Source: Ignavibacteria bacterium (GTDB taxonomy: Bacteria > Bacteroidota > Ignavibacteria > SZUA-365). Taken from it: 64,000 nt of DNA. The stretch spans positions 1-64,000 of the forward strand of contig JADKJW010000009.1 of the NCBI GenBank assembly GCA_016720835.1. Reading direction: 5' to 3'. Each line of letters opens with the position of its first letter. Positions within the stretch are counted from its first letter, which is position 1. Both the position numbers and the translations under genes were made by a program. Positions 1 through 10,291 of the stretch are shown piece by piece. Below the pieces are notes generated by a model that had not been told where the DNA came from, did no database searches, and saw only the letters and a list, made by a program, of their open reading frames with translations.

Positions 1-1178
1 AGCGCATTCATCCAGACATCGGCACGGTGGCGGATTTCGACGCTGACCCTTGCCGCGCATAAACGTAAGATTCGGATCATTGCCGATCTCGTGATCAGCC
101 ATACCTCCGATCAGCATCCGTGGTTCCAGGAAGCGCGCCGCGATCCGCGTTCGCCGTTTCGCGACTATTACGTCTGGAGTGATACTGACGAGAAATACCC
201 TGATGCCGGTATCGTTTTCACGGATACGGAGCATTCGAGACTGGACCTGGGACCATGTGGCACGAAAGTACTTCTGGCACCGGTTCTTCCGGCCATCAGC
301 CGGATCTCAATTACGATAATCCTGCCGTACGCCAGGGATGCTCGATGTGATGGCGTTCTGGCTCGATCGATGGATCGATGGGTTTCAGTGGATGCTGTGC
401 CACTTGTTTGAGCGCGAAGGACGAACTGCGAAACCTTCCGAAACACCAGTTCTGCAAGGAGGCCATGCGGCGTCTTGTCGATGAACGGTATCCAGGAGCG
501 TACATGTACAACGAGTACGCGAAAGATCCGAGGATGCGACTGAACAAGGGCATCCGTCGCCGGCTCTCCCCGCTCATGGAGAATGATCGCCGCCAGATCG
601 AGGTATTGCACAGCCTGCTGTTCACCTTGCCCGGAACGCCGATTCTGTACTATGGCGACGAAATCGGAATGGGCGATAACATCCATCTGGGCGACCGGAA
701 TGGGGTACGCACTCCGATGCAATGGACGGGTGATCGGAATGCCGGTTTTTCCCGCTCCGATCCTTCTTACCTGTATCAACCGTTGATCACGGATCCCGTC
801 TATCACTATCAGGCAATCAACGTCAAACTCACAGGTACGGGCGCCATCATCGCTGCACCACACGCTCCGGCATCCTGATCCGCATTCGCAAGCAGTACCC
901 GCTCTTCGGGCGGAGCTCCATTCACTTCGTGAACTGCGATAACCATCCACATCGTCGCGTACGTGCGGGAATACAAGGGCAGACCGCCTTGGTGCGTCAA
1001 CAACCTCTCCGGGGAGTCCACGCAACCCGCCGAACTCGACCTTGCGTTTCTCGAAGGAGCCATTCCTGTGGAAATGTTGGGCAAGCAGCCGTTTCGCAGG
1101 ATCGGTTTGGAGCCATGTTCATCAGCCTCAGCCCGTGTAGGTTTTCCTGGATTTCCGACTCGATCACGCCTGAACTAG
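1..1178 (+). pseudogene. treS: Trehalose synthase (maltose alpha-D-glucosyltransferase) remnant, GH13, cut by the window edge
   Basis: Intact TreS interconverts maltose and trehalose in the cytoplasm. Recognisable TreS blocks lie in order but in different frames: the IADLVISHTSDQHPWFQEA region from about 80, the YWHRFF region near 270-300, the FEREG region near 405-420, MYNEYAKDPRM at about 504-536, LPGTPILYYGDEIGMGDN at about 628-680, RNGVRTPMQW near 700-725, and the tail PVEMLGKQPFRRIG near 1065-1105. The coding sequence jumps from DERYPG (about 480-497) straight to the MYNEY block. The roughly 75 residues between them in the family, which hold the catalytic Glu (LAEANQWP block) and the NHDE block, are absent. 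Several frameshifts add to this, so no active enzyme can be made. The gene is also 5' truncated by the window. otsB-like remains follow directly, so this was a trehalose locus. Confidence 0.85.
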
Positions 1179-1215
1179 CGTCCTTTTCAACGATCCGCCA
1201 GACTGGGAATCCTCA

Positions 1216-2029
1216 ATGAACCCCGACCGCCTGCTCTCGCGTCTCGCCCATATAAGTAACAGAATATCCGCGGCGAACAATGTGCTCTTGTTCACTGACT
1301 TCGACGGCACGTTGGGGTGCCGATCAGGACTATCCCGATGATTGCCTTCTGGGCAAGGTAGGAAGGACATACGGCGGCGCTTGCCGCGCAGAACCATGTC
1401 TTTGTAGGTATTGTAAGGGGAGGCACTTGGAGATCTTCGAGTCGAGTCGGAATCGACGGCATCGCGTACGCGGGCAATCATGGGCTCGAAATCAAGGGCT
1501 TGGATTTCGCATTTCAGGAGCCGTTTGCAGAAAGCCTCCAGGAAGCAATGCGTCGCTTGACACAGCAGCTCAAGAGCGTGTTATCCGGATGTCGGCGCAT
1601 GGGTCGAGGACAGACCTCACCTCAAGCGTCCACTTCAGGCAAGTCGCCCCGGCGGATATTGCCCGACTTGAGAAAAAGTGCATGCCGTTGCCAATCCCTT
1701 TGGAGGCGCGGCGGATCGTTATCCGTACCGGAAAATGGGTGATGGAAGTCCGAACCGCTGTCTCGACTGGAACAAGGGAAACTGTCGGATGGTTAGCACG
1801 ACATATGTCGCCGCAGATGCGCAGCCTCTTCTGCTCTATCTCGGAGACGACGACACAAGATGAAGATGTTTTCAAGATATGGCGCGGAGCAATCACGGTG
1901 TGCGTTGGGGAACAGCACGAAACCGTTGCACGGTACTGGAAATCGTGCAGAGCAAAGGCGATATCCGTATATTTTGACATTGGCTGCTGGGAACAATTGA
2001 AAAAAAACAGACATCAGTTCGCAAAATAG
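1216..2029 (+). pseudogene. otsB: Trehalose-6-phosphate phosphatase remnant (HAD superfamily)
   Basis: OtsB dephosphorylates trehalose-6-phosphate. The frame from ATG 1216 gives a normal N-terminus ending in the HAD motif I, LLFTDFDGTL (about 1285-1314). Later family blocks sit in other frames: SGRHLE near 1415-1435, the AYAGNHGLEIKG region near 1465-1500, LDFAFQEPFAESLQEAMRRL near 1502-1562, SSVHFRQVAPADIARLEK near 1625-1678, and a LGDDDTDEDVF-like motif IV near 1840-1875. At least four indels are needed to rejoin them. Unlike the neighbouring treS remnant I see no large deletion, only frameshifts. The exact end is uncertain; the last recognisable residues are near 2000. Confidence 0.8.
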
Positions 2030-2380
2030 GCTCATGCACATCGATTGCCCACCTCCAGAGAACCCCTCCATTGTGATCCGGAGGGCCTCCGAAAGCTCAG
2101 AAAATGGTTGCGAAGTGCGTCTACGAACTCCAGCAAGAAACCCCTGGAAACCCCAGGGCTTTTCCTCTGCCCGTTTGTGAGCTGAAGCCGTACGACCCTC
2201 CGGATTCGGTGATGAAATCCGGTGCTCCGGCAGTGTTCTGAACCATTCCGGAGAACTTTTTTGCACGGTCCCCACGAGGGGATAGATTCATTCTGAAAGC
2301 GCCACGAATCGGACTGAAAGCGAGCCCTGGTGGTTGCCGTTGAAAGCTCCATTCCTTCCAGATCCGTGCCCCCGGAGAAT
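2030..2380. other. Non-coding gap between otsB remnant and TonB receptor gene
   Basis: About 350 bases separate the trehalose remnants from the receptor start. I see no supported gene. The only structure I can point to is the short hairpin followed by a T tract at 2136-2166, listed separately. Confidence 0.6.
2136..2166 (+). terminator. Candidate terminator hairpin
   Basis: CCCTGG at 2142-2147 pairs with CCAGGG at 2153-2158 around a five-base loop. The right arm is followed by CTTTTCC and the left arm is preceded by GAAA, which could extend the stem past one mismatch. It lies about 110 bases after the otsB remnant and could end that transcript. Confidence 0.4.
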
Positions 2381-4731
2381 ATGAAAACGATCCTCGTACT
2401 CGCCCTGCTCCTTCCCGCGCAATGGTGCGCTGCGCAAAACAACCGGCAGATCATCCGGGGGATGGTCGTTGACAAGCTCTCGCAGACTCCGCTCCCTGGT
2501 GCCACCGTACAAATCGTCAACACCGCAGAGTCAAAGGAGCAATTGCGGATGAGAAGGGGGCGTTCCGCCATTCGTGATCTCTCCCACCCGATCGGTACGA
2601 TGTCAAGATCTCGTATGTGGGATACAAGAATTGCGTTGTGGCAGAATGTGCTTGTGATCTCGGGCAAGGAAACCGTACTGGAGATTTCACTGGAGGAAGA
2701 TCTGCGGCTGCTGCAGGAAGTTGTCATAACAGGGAACGAGAACCAGCAGACGGCGAACGACGGAGCGATCGCGAGCGCGCGGGCGTTTACGCCCGAGGAT
2801 GTCAATCGCTACGCCGGAGGAAGAAGCGACCCCGCCCGTCTCGCGGCGAATTTTGCCAGAAGCGCTCCGGATGATTCCAGAAACGATATCGTCATCCGGG
2901 GGAATTCGCCCGTGGGCGTCCTGTGGCGGATGAATGGCATGAACGTGACGAACCCCAACCATTTTGCATCCATCGGCACCACCGGCGGTGCGGTGAACGC
3001 CATCAATACCAATATTCTGAAGAGTTCCGATTTCCTGACTTCCGCCTTCCCGGCAGAGTACGGGAACGCCACGTCGGGCGTATTCGATCTGGGCTTCAGG
3101 AACGGCAATGCGCATGCGAGAGAAACGACGCTCCAGATTGGCGTCATCACGGGTGTGGAAGCGACCACCGAGGGACCGATTCTGCAGGAGAACGGCTCGT
3201 CGTACATCGTCGGGTACCGGTACGCGCTGGCGGGCATCGCGCAAAAGGCGGGGATCGATATCGGCACCACTGCCACGCCCTCGTATCAGGACCTTTCCTG
3301 GAACATCAACAGCGGGAACAACAGCTTCGGTCGTGTGTCGCTCTTCGGCATCGTCGCGTCCAGCAGCATCAATATCGCCGGCGGAAACTCCAGCTCGCTG
3401 TACGGCGGCGGTTCCGGACACGACCTCGGCAGCACCATCGATATCATCGGTGTCAACTACTTCAAACAACTCGACAACACGTCGTTTCTCACTTCCACGT
3501 TTGGGGGGAACTACTCCGCATCCTCGCAAACGGATTACGGCTACGATCGCCGCACAAATACCGAATATGCGAGGGAGGAAAACGAGGTCACCCGGTCGGG
3601 ACGCTCCCTGGCGCTCAGCTACAACGCCAAAGTGCATCCGCGGCTCTTCGTGAAGGCGGGGATACAGGATGAACTCATCGGAGTGAATTTGTACTCTAGG
3701 ACCAAAGATCGGATCGAGGCCGACTGGCGGCAGATCTGGGATGAGGATGGGACGACGAACCTGTTCCAATCCTATCTGCATGCGAAATACAGCATGCGTG
3801 ATGATCTGTCGCTGACCGCCGGAGCGCATGCGCAAACGCTGTCCCTGAACAACGCCTTCTCCGTGGAACCGCGTCTGGGCCTGAAATGGGATTGGACTCC
3901 CGCAAGCAGTCTGACCTTCGCCTACGGACTGCACTCGCAAATGCAGCCCATCAATGTGTACTATCTGCAGACGCAACACGCCGATGCCTCATATTCATCC
4001 ACGAATGCGAACCTGGGGTTCACGAAGAGTCACCACCTCGTGCTGGGCTACGAGCTGCTGCCCTTCGCGGATTGGCATCTGAAAACCGAGGTGTATTATC
4101 AGTCCTTGTACAATGTGCCGATAACGACCTCCTCCAGCGCCTACTCCATGCTCAATACCGGGGCCAGCTTCCGGCCCGATCTCGAAGACAGTCTCGTCAA
4201 CAACGGAACAGGCCGGAACTATGGAGTGGAATGCACCGTCGAAAAGTACTTCAGCAGCGGGTATTACGGATTGTGTACCGCGTCGTTGTACGATGCATTG
4301 TACACTGCGAGCGATGGCGTGGAACGAAACACTGCCTTCAACGGTAGATATGTCGTGAATCTGCTTCTGGGAAAAGAATGGACGTTGGAGGGGACAAGCT
4401 GACTGCTGATCTGAAGCTGACGCGCGCGGGCGGCAGGTCGTATACGCCAATCAACCTGGCGGCATCCGCGGCCGTCGGCCGTGAAGTGCTCTACGACGAT
4501 TCCTATGCAAATAGCCAACGATATCCGGACTACTTCAGATTGGATTTCAAAGTCAGCTATACACTTAATAGCGCCGGAACGAAACTCTCGCACTCCCTGT
4601 CTTTGGATCTGCAGAACTGCACGAATACCAAGAATGTGTTCTCGTATTCTTTCGACGAAAAGAGCCGGTCGATACGAACGACGTACCAGCTTGGATTCTT
4701 CCCGAACCTCACCTACAAACTTCAGTTCTAA
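2381..4731 (+). pseudogene. TonB-dependent outer-membrane receptor with carboxypeptidase-regulatory-like domain, frameshifted
   Basis: This is an outer-membrane receptor for an unidentified ligand. ATG 2381 opens a signal peptide (MKTILVLALLLPAQWCAAQ) and follows a CGGAGAAT purine stretch. Next come a CarbopepD_reg-like domain (IIRGMVVDKLSQTPLPGATV), a plug region (DIVIRGNSPVGVLWRMNGM, near 2886-2942) and a long beta-barrel ending YQLGFFPNLTYKLQF. Two compensating indels displace the stretch at about 2540-2640, where the expected YDVKISYVGYKNCVV is in another frame. A further indel near 4385 (TTGGAGGGGACAAG) shifts the last ~115 codons. The barrel in between is intact over 1.7 kb, so this may be a live gene with sequence errors. 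No SusD-like partner follows; a sensor kinase and regulator do. Confidence 0.8.
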
Positions 4732-4736
4732 CCGTT

Positions 4737-5829
4737 ATGAAGTTCTGCTGCCGCTGCCGTTTAGACCGCTTGGATTGAAAGCCCGCCACCTTGAAGCACT
4801 GCTGTATGCCGTGATCTGGTTGCTCGTTTTTTCGCTGCCGTATTTTGGAGAGCGTGCGCTGGATGAGATCCATTGGGGGAAGCTGCTGAAAGACTGGCTG
4901 CTTTGTCCTCACTTCTGATCCTGTTTCTGGTGAATGTCTACTTCCTGGTGCCGAAATATCTGTTCACGAAACGGTATGCCCGGTACGTTCTGTTGGCCGC
5001 CGAGCGTCGCTGCTCGCCATCGCTCAGGCAGCATGCTTGTACCCACCACGCTGCAGCAGATGCCGGGCTACCGGGCGGTTTCTGCCCGCCGTGCCGCCGC
5101 ACCTCGCCTGCACCTCCACCAAAACCGCTGCCTGTGCGCGTCGCCGACGATCTGCTTCTTGCATTGCTGATCGTGGGCGCGGGGACTGCGTCCCGGCTTG
5201 CCGCACAGTGGCTGGCGGAGGAATCGCTGCGCAAGGATCTGGAAAAGGAGCAGCTGAAGACGAGCCTTGCACTCCTGCGGCATCAGGTGAGTCCGCATTT
5301 CTTGATGAACACGCTCAACAATATTCACGCGCTGATCGATATCAATCCGGAACATGCCAAGGATGCGATCGTTCGCTTGTCGACGCTGATGCGCTACCTG
5401 CTCTACGATTCGGCGAGGAGCGCGATCCCGCTGCGGAAGGAAATCGAATTCCTGCGGAGTTTCATCACGCTCATGCAGCTTCGCTTTGCCGACACCGTCG
5501 ACATCACCGTCGATGTCCCGCGCACGATTCCTGATATCGAGATCCCCCGATGCTCTTGATTTCTTTTCTGGAAAACGCATTCACGCATGGCGTATCCCAA
5601 AACGCTCCTTCGTTCATCCATCTGGAACTGCGCATCGAGCCGGGTGTGATGCACTGTCTGGTGCGGAACAGCAAGCATGCCTCCGTTGAACGCCGGATGG
5701 AAGAGTATTCCGGTCTGGGTTTGGAAAACGTGAGGAAGAGTCTGGCGCTGCTGTACGACGACAGCTATTCGCTGCAGGTGAACGATGCGGCCGATGTATA
5801 CGAAGTCAGCCTGGGAGGTCCCGTCATGA
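4737..5829 (+). pseudogene. LytS/YehU-type sensor histidine kinase, frameshifted
   Basis: This membrane sensor kinase is the likely partner of the LytTR regulator that follows. Blocks in order are hydrophobic segments (LLYAVIWLLVFSLPYFG near 4798-4848, LLILFLVNVYFLVPKYLF near 4912-4965, and one near 5150-5190), the His_kinase phospho-acceptor region HQVSPHFLMNTLNNIHALI (about 5281-5340), then the ATPase N-box ISFLENAFTHG (about 5559-5590) and a GLGLENVRKSL G-box (about 5716-5750). Indels occur near 4737-4760, near 4890, within about 4990-5130, and in the C run at 5543-5548, where one extra C would restore I-P-P-M-L-L. Removing one G from the GGG near 5812 ends the protein in a TGA overlapping the regulator ATG (ATGA at 5826). 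Repairs this neat favour sequence error over long decay. Confidence 0.75.
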
Positions 5830-6547
5830 GCATTTCCTGCATCGCCATCGATGATGAGCCGCTGGCGCTGAAGCAGCTTGCGTCGTACATCCGGAAGACC
5901 CCGTTTCTGGAGCTGGCCGCCGAATGCCGCAGCGCCTTCGAGGCGATGAAGGTGCCGGAGCAGGCACGCGTCCAGCTGATGTTCGTGGATATCAACATGC
6001 CCGACCTCAACGGCATGGAGTTCGTGAAATCGCTGCCCGACTGTCCGTTCGTGGTCTTCACCACCGCCTACAGCGAGTATGCTCTCGAAGGTTTGAGGTC
6101 GAGGCGGTGGATTACCTTCTGAAACCCATCAGCTACGCGAGGTTTCCTGAAGGCGGCAAACAAGGTGCAGAAAGTCGTCGCATTACACGAGGCAGGGGCG
6201 GCGGGATCGTCCGCACAACCGCCGGGCATCTCTTCGTGAAGTCGGAATACAAACTGATCCGCATTCCGCTCGCGGACATTGCGTATATCGAAAGCATGCA
6301 CGAGTACATCAAGATTCACCTGACTGCGGGCAAGCCGGTCATGACGATGATCAGCATGAAATCCGTGGAAGCGCATCTTCCGGCGGACCGCTTCATGCGC
6401 GTCCATCGCTCGTTCATCGTCAATCTCGAAAGAATCACGGTCATTGAACGCTTCCGCATTCACTTCGGCGACAACGAGTCCATCCCGGTTAGTGATCAGT
6501 ACAAAGCCGCCTTTCAGGAATACATCGACAAGAACATGGTGCCGTGA
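5826..6547 (+). pseudogene. LytTR-family response regulator (REC + LytTR DNA-binding), frameshifted
   Basis: This is a cytoplasmic transcription regulator paired with the LytS-like kinase just upstream. The receiver domain begins SCIAIDDEPLALKQLASYI; the acidic pocket is DDE and the phospho-acceptor Asp lies in FVDINMPDLNGMEF (about 5982-6022). A base is missing near 6093 (GGTTTGAGG for an expected GGTTTCGAGG). A base is extra near 6143 (TTTCCTG) and one is missing near 6222 (GGGCAT). The LytTR half is intact: FVKSEYKLIRIPLADIAYIE, then RFMRVHRSFIVNLERI, ending YIDKNMVP at TGA 6545-6547. Its targets cannot be read from sequence; the adjacent TonB receptor or the secreted proteins downstream are candidates. 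Confidence 0.8.
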
Positions 6548-7009
6548 AGGCGGGTTCGCACGGTCTCGTTCTGCATTGCTCCCATAACTGACCGCTGTTC
6601 AACATTGTGTTCCATCATCGAGGCATGCTCTGAAGCAGCGGCTTCGATGGTACAGCAAACTCTCATCGTGCTGAATCGTCTTTGTACAGCGCACGTGATC
6701 AGGAACGCGATGCAGTTTTCGCAGGTCTCCCGCGCCGGTGCGCACTCCCCTGCCCCGGGTTGATTTCCTTCCGCAAAAATGCCACGTTGCATCGAATCGA
6801 ACCATCGCCTGTGTCATGAAGCGCAGGTGTCTCCGCTCGCGCAGGAAGTCCCCCTCCCGACATCCGCAGATGCGGCCGGAGGCTCAATTCCTGCTCTTGT
6901 CGCTGTTCCCTGTGCCGATCTCTGATCTGACTGTCGATCCCGAACGACCGCGGGAGAACCTCTCAATGTCGAAGTCAGCACCTCTCTCCGCAGCGCAAGA
7001 TTCATCGGC
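6548..7009. other. Non-coding stretch of about 460 bases
   Basis: It lies between the LytTR regulator and the arylsulfotransferase-like gene. I find no credible gene on either strand; open frames here lack family resemblance and starts. It could hold the promoter of the secreted-protein genes that follow, but no clear promoter, repeat or terminator stands out. Confidence 0.5.
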
Positions 7010-8806
7010 ACCCCGCGACCCGCAACGAATCGGAACGCCTTCCCTCCTGCCATCCTTCTCGCCACCTTCCTGCGCGCCCTGCCCCACCCGCAGCCGCCGC
7101 CCAGGCGTTCCAGGAGCTACACGCTGTACAGCGGTTTCGATTCGCGAGACACGTACCTCGTGGACCCGAACAACACCGTGGTGCATCACTGGACGCACGC
7201 GCGCACAGGCGGCTACTCCTGCTACCTGATGCCCGACGGCACGCTGTTGCGCCCGGCGGGGGTGGCAGCTTCTACCTCGGTGGCGGCGCGGCGGCAGGCA
7301 TGGTGCAGCGCATCGCGTAGGACGGCACCGTCCTCTGGGAAATACACGTACAGCACCACCACGTACCGGAGCCATCACGACATCAGACCGATGCCGAACA
7401 GCAGCATCCTGCTCATCGCATGGGAAACGCGGACGGCGCAGCAGTGCGTGGATGCCGGCCTCGACCATAGCGCGTCGCTGTGGCCGGACCACATCATCGA
7501 GTGCAGCCCACCGGAACGAGCGGCAGCAACATCGTCAGGCAACTGGCGTGTGGGATCATCATCCCGGGATTTCAATCCGGCGAAGAGCAACTACGGCGTG
7601 GTGGGCGACCATCCCGAGCTGCTCGACATCAACGTCGTGAGCACCTCCGGCGACTGGCTGCACGTGAACTCGGTGAGTTACAATCCGGATCTGGACCAGA
7701 TCGTGTTCTCTTCGCATTACAGCGACGAGCTCTACGTGATCGATCACAGCACCACAACGGCGCAGGCGGCGGGACACAGCGGAGGAACGCGCCGGGCACG
7801 GAGGCGATTTCCTCTACCGCTGGGGCGTCCGTCCATCTACCGCGCCGCGGCGCAGGTGTTCGACGTGGTACATTGCGTGGTGGATTCCCACAGGACTGCA
7901 GGGCGCGGGGAACATCCTTGCCTTCAACAACCGCGAGACCGGCACCACATCGGAGGTGGTCGAGATCACGCCGCCTGCCGGGTATCAGCGTTCGCAGAAC
8001 AGCGCGTGGGGACCGGCGAGTCCGTCGTGGAGTTTCACGGATTCGTGGTTCTGGTCAGCCACCTCGGCAGTTGCCAGCGCCTTCGAACGGAAACACGCTG
8101 ATGGCGAGTCGCACTTCGGAAACTTGTACGAGGTCAACGCGTCCGGCGTCGTGCGGTGGGTTTCGGTCGGAGGCATGATCCCGCGCGCGCTGCGCTACGC
8201 ACCGGACTACCCCGGCCTCAGCGCGCTGACGCCCGTGAGCATGTCCGCCTTCACCGCACGTCTTGCCGACGACCGCGTGCTGCTGGAGTGGCGCACGGAA
8301 ACGGAGACGGACAACCACGGCTTCGAAGTGGAGCGCGCCTTTGTCGAAAACCACAGGCTGCAGTTGTCGTGGGAGGTCATCGGCTTCGTGGATGGCGCCG
8401 GCACGAGCGGGTCAGCGCGAGTATACGGCTTCGCCGATCCGATCGACGAGGCAACTCCGCGGGACGGAACATCGCCTATCGTCTCCGCCAGGTGGATACG
8501 GACGGGAAATGGACGTACTCATCCATTGTCAACGTGCGCGTCGGCAATCGAGGTTTCGCGCTCGACCAAGTTATCAACCCGTGCAGCGGCGTCGCGACCG
8601 TGTCCTTCGCCGTGCCGGAGAGACACCTGTGCGTCTAGAAGTATTCGATGCGCTCGGACGCCGCGTCGCCACGCTGCGAGACGAGGCGCTTGCCGCCGGT
8701 TCATATTCCGCGCATCGATGCGTCGCCGTTGCCCGCAGGCGCATACATCTGCCGCGCCAGGCGGGGCGGGGTCGTCGCCGAGCGGCGGATGGCGGTGGTG
8801 AAATGA
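7010..8806 (+). pseudogene. Arylsulfotransferase-like secreted propeller with T9SS sorting tail, heavily frameshifted
   Basis: Readable segments look like the aryl-sulfate sulfotransferase (ASST-like) propeller family: SRDTYLVDPNNTVVHHWTHA near 7145-7200, SCYLMPDGTLLRP near 7215-7255, YRSHHDIRPMPNSSILLIAWE near 7368-7430, then NPAKSNYGVVGDHPELLDIN and DWLHVNSVSYNPDLDQIV (about 7577-7712). A fibronectin-like stretch (about 8250-8540) and a C-terminal type IX tail follow (LEVFDALGRRVATL near 8635-8676, ending MAVVK). More than six indels are needed to rejoin these. The N-terminus is uncertain; a hydrophobic leader is readable near 7030-7110. The TGA at 8804-8806 overlaps the next ATG (8803), suggesting co-translation before the damage. 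The sulfotransferase role is a family inference only. Confidence 0.6.
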
Positions 8807-10291
8807 GGCAGGAGCTTCCGCTGGAGAACGTCCGACGCCTTGTCCTGCCGGCCTGCGGCGCTCGACGGTGTCCTCCTTGCTCCGTACTGTTGCTTGTACT
8901 GTTGCTTGTACTGTTGTCCGCGGTAACTTGTGCGCAGAAGTCTTCCTCTCGTCCGGACTTCTTTCCGATTGTGGTCAGTTTGCAGGCCCCGTACAATATC
9001 CAGGCGTACCGGAATATGGGCGTGAATGTGTATTACGACCTGAGTTGGGGACCGCTCGATGCGTATCATCTGGATCTCCTGCATAAATACGGGATGTACG
9101 TGATTTGCGGGCAGGACAGTTTTTCACTCGCGCACCGGAGCGATACGCTGATCTATGGATGGTCGATTCCCTACGACGAACCGGACAATGCGCAGTGGAA
9201 TGCTTCCACGCAGCAATACGACTCCTGCCTGCATCCGGACCTCATCATCAATCTCTACCGTTCACTCAAGGCGGTGGATGCAACGCGGCCGGTGCTGCTC
9301 ACGCTCGGACAGGGTGTGGCGAATCTGTCATATATCGGCCGCGGACCTTGCCATGAATGGCTCGATTCGTATCCCATCGACAAGCACGGGTATCTGGAGG
9401 GGTGCGACATCTGCGCATTCGACATCTATCCGGTTAACAGCACCATAAACGGGATCACCGGCAATCTGTGGTATGTCGCGAAGGGGATGGACAGCCTCTC
9501 CTCGTGGTCGCGCGGCTCCGGCAAGCCGCTGTGGGCGTGGATAGAAACGACAAAGATCTCGGCCGCGTCCGCAGCCAAGCCCACGCCGTCACAAGTCCGC
9601 TCGGAGGTTTGGATGGCGCTCGTTCACGGAGCGAAGGGCATCGGCTATTTCACGCACACCTGGGATCCCGGCTACATTTCCGGAGCGGTGCTGCTGGACA
9701 CGCCAATGGTGGCGAGCTTGACAGACCTCAATGCGCAGATCCGCACCCTCGCGCCGGTGTTGAACAGTCCGACGATTCGTGATTATACAACAATTTCGAG
9801 CAGCAACCCGAACGTTCCTGTTGACGCGATGGTCAAGGAATACGGCGGCGCCATGTGGCTTTTCGCCGTGGCAATGAGAAACGGAACAACGAGAGCCACG
9901 TTCACGGTTCCCGCTGGAAGCGATGTCGAGGTCATCGGGGAAGCGCGGAGCATTTCCGTTTCCGATACAGTATTTTCCGACGACTTCGCATCGTATGGCG
10001 TGCACCTCTATAAAATCACCGCTTCCATTTCGCAGGTGCCGAGCGGAGCAACATCGGCAACTCCCGTTGTGCGGGTTTACCCGAATCCGGCATCGGGCAG
10101 AGTGTTCATCGATTCCCCTGCCAAGGGACGGATGCATGTCTCCCTGTATCGGTTGAGCGGCGAATGCGTCGCCTACCATGATGTGACTTGCAACGGGGAA
10201 GGGATCGATATCACCACATTCGCGACAGGGCTTTATTTTCTCCGTATCGAGGAACGAGTGGATGTCCAGCGCCATTCTGATAAAACAATGA
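8803..10291 (+). CDS. Secreted TIM-barrel glycoside-hydrolase-like protein with T9SS sorting tail
   Basis: About 495 residues. The leader is hydrophobic (CPPCSVLLLVLLLVLLSAVTCAQ, residues ~24-45). A GH5/GH42-like barrel follows, with candidate acidic residues Glu126 (IPYDEPDN) and Glu248 (WAWIETTK). The end is a type IX sorting domain (VVRVYPNPASGRVFI ... GLYFLRIE), so the product is probably exported to the cell surface. No substrate can be read. ATG 8803 overlaps the preceding stop. A single indel near 10250 puts the true end (SSAILIKQ, TGA 10289-10291) out of frame, so the uncorrected frame runs on into the next gene. With that corrected, the stop overlaps the next ATG as ATGA. Confidence 0.65.
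8882..8918 (+). repeat. Three-copy 12-nt tandem repeat inside a signal peptide
   Basis: The unit TACTGTTGCTTG recurs about three times and encodes the LLLVLLLVLLS hydrophobic core of the TIM-barrel protein's leader. Twelve-base units change the leader by four residues without shifting the frame. Confidence 0.7.
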
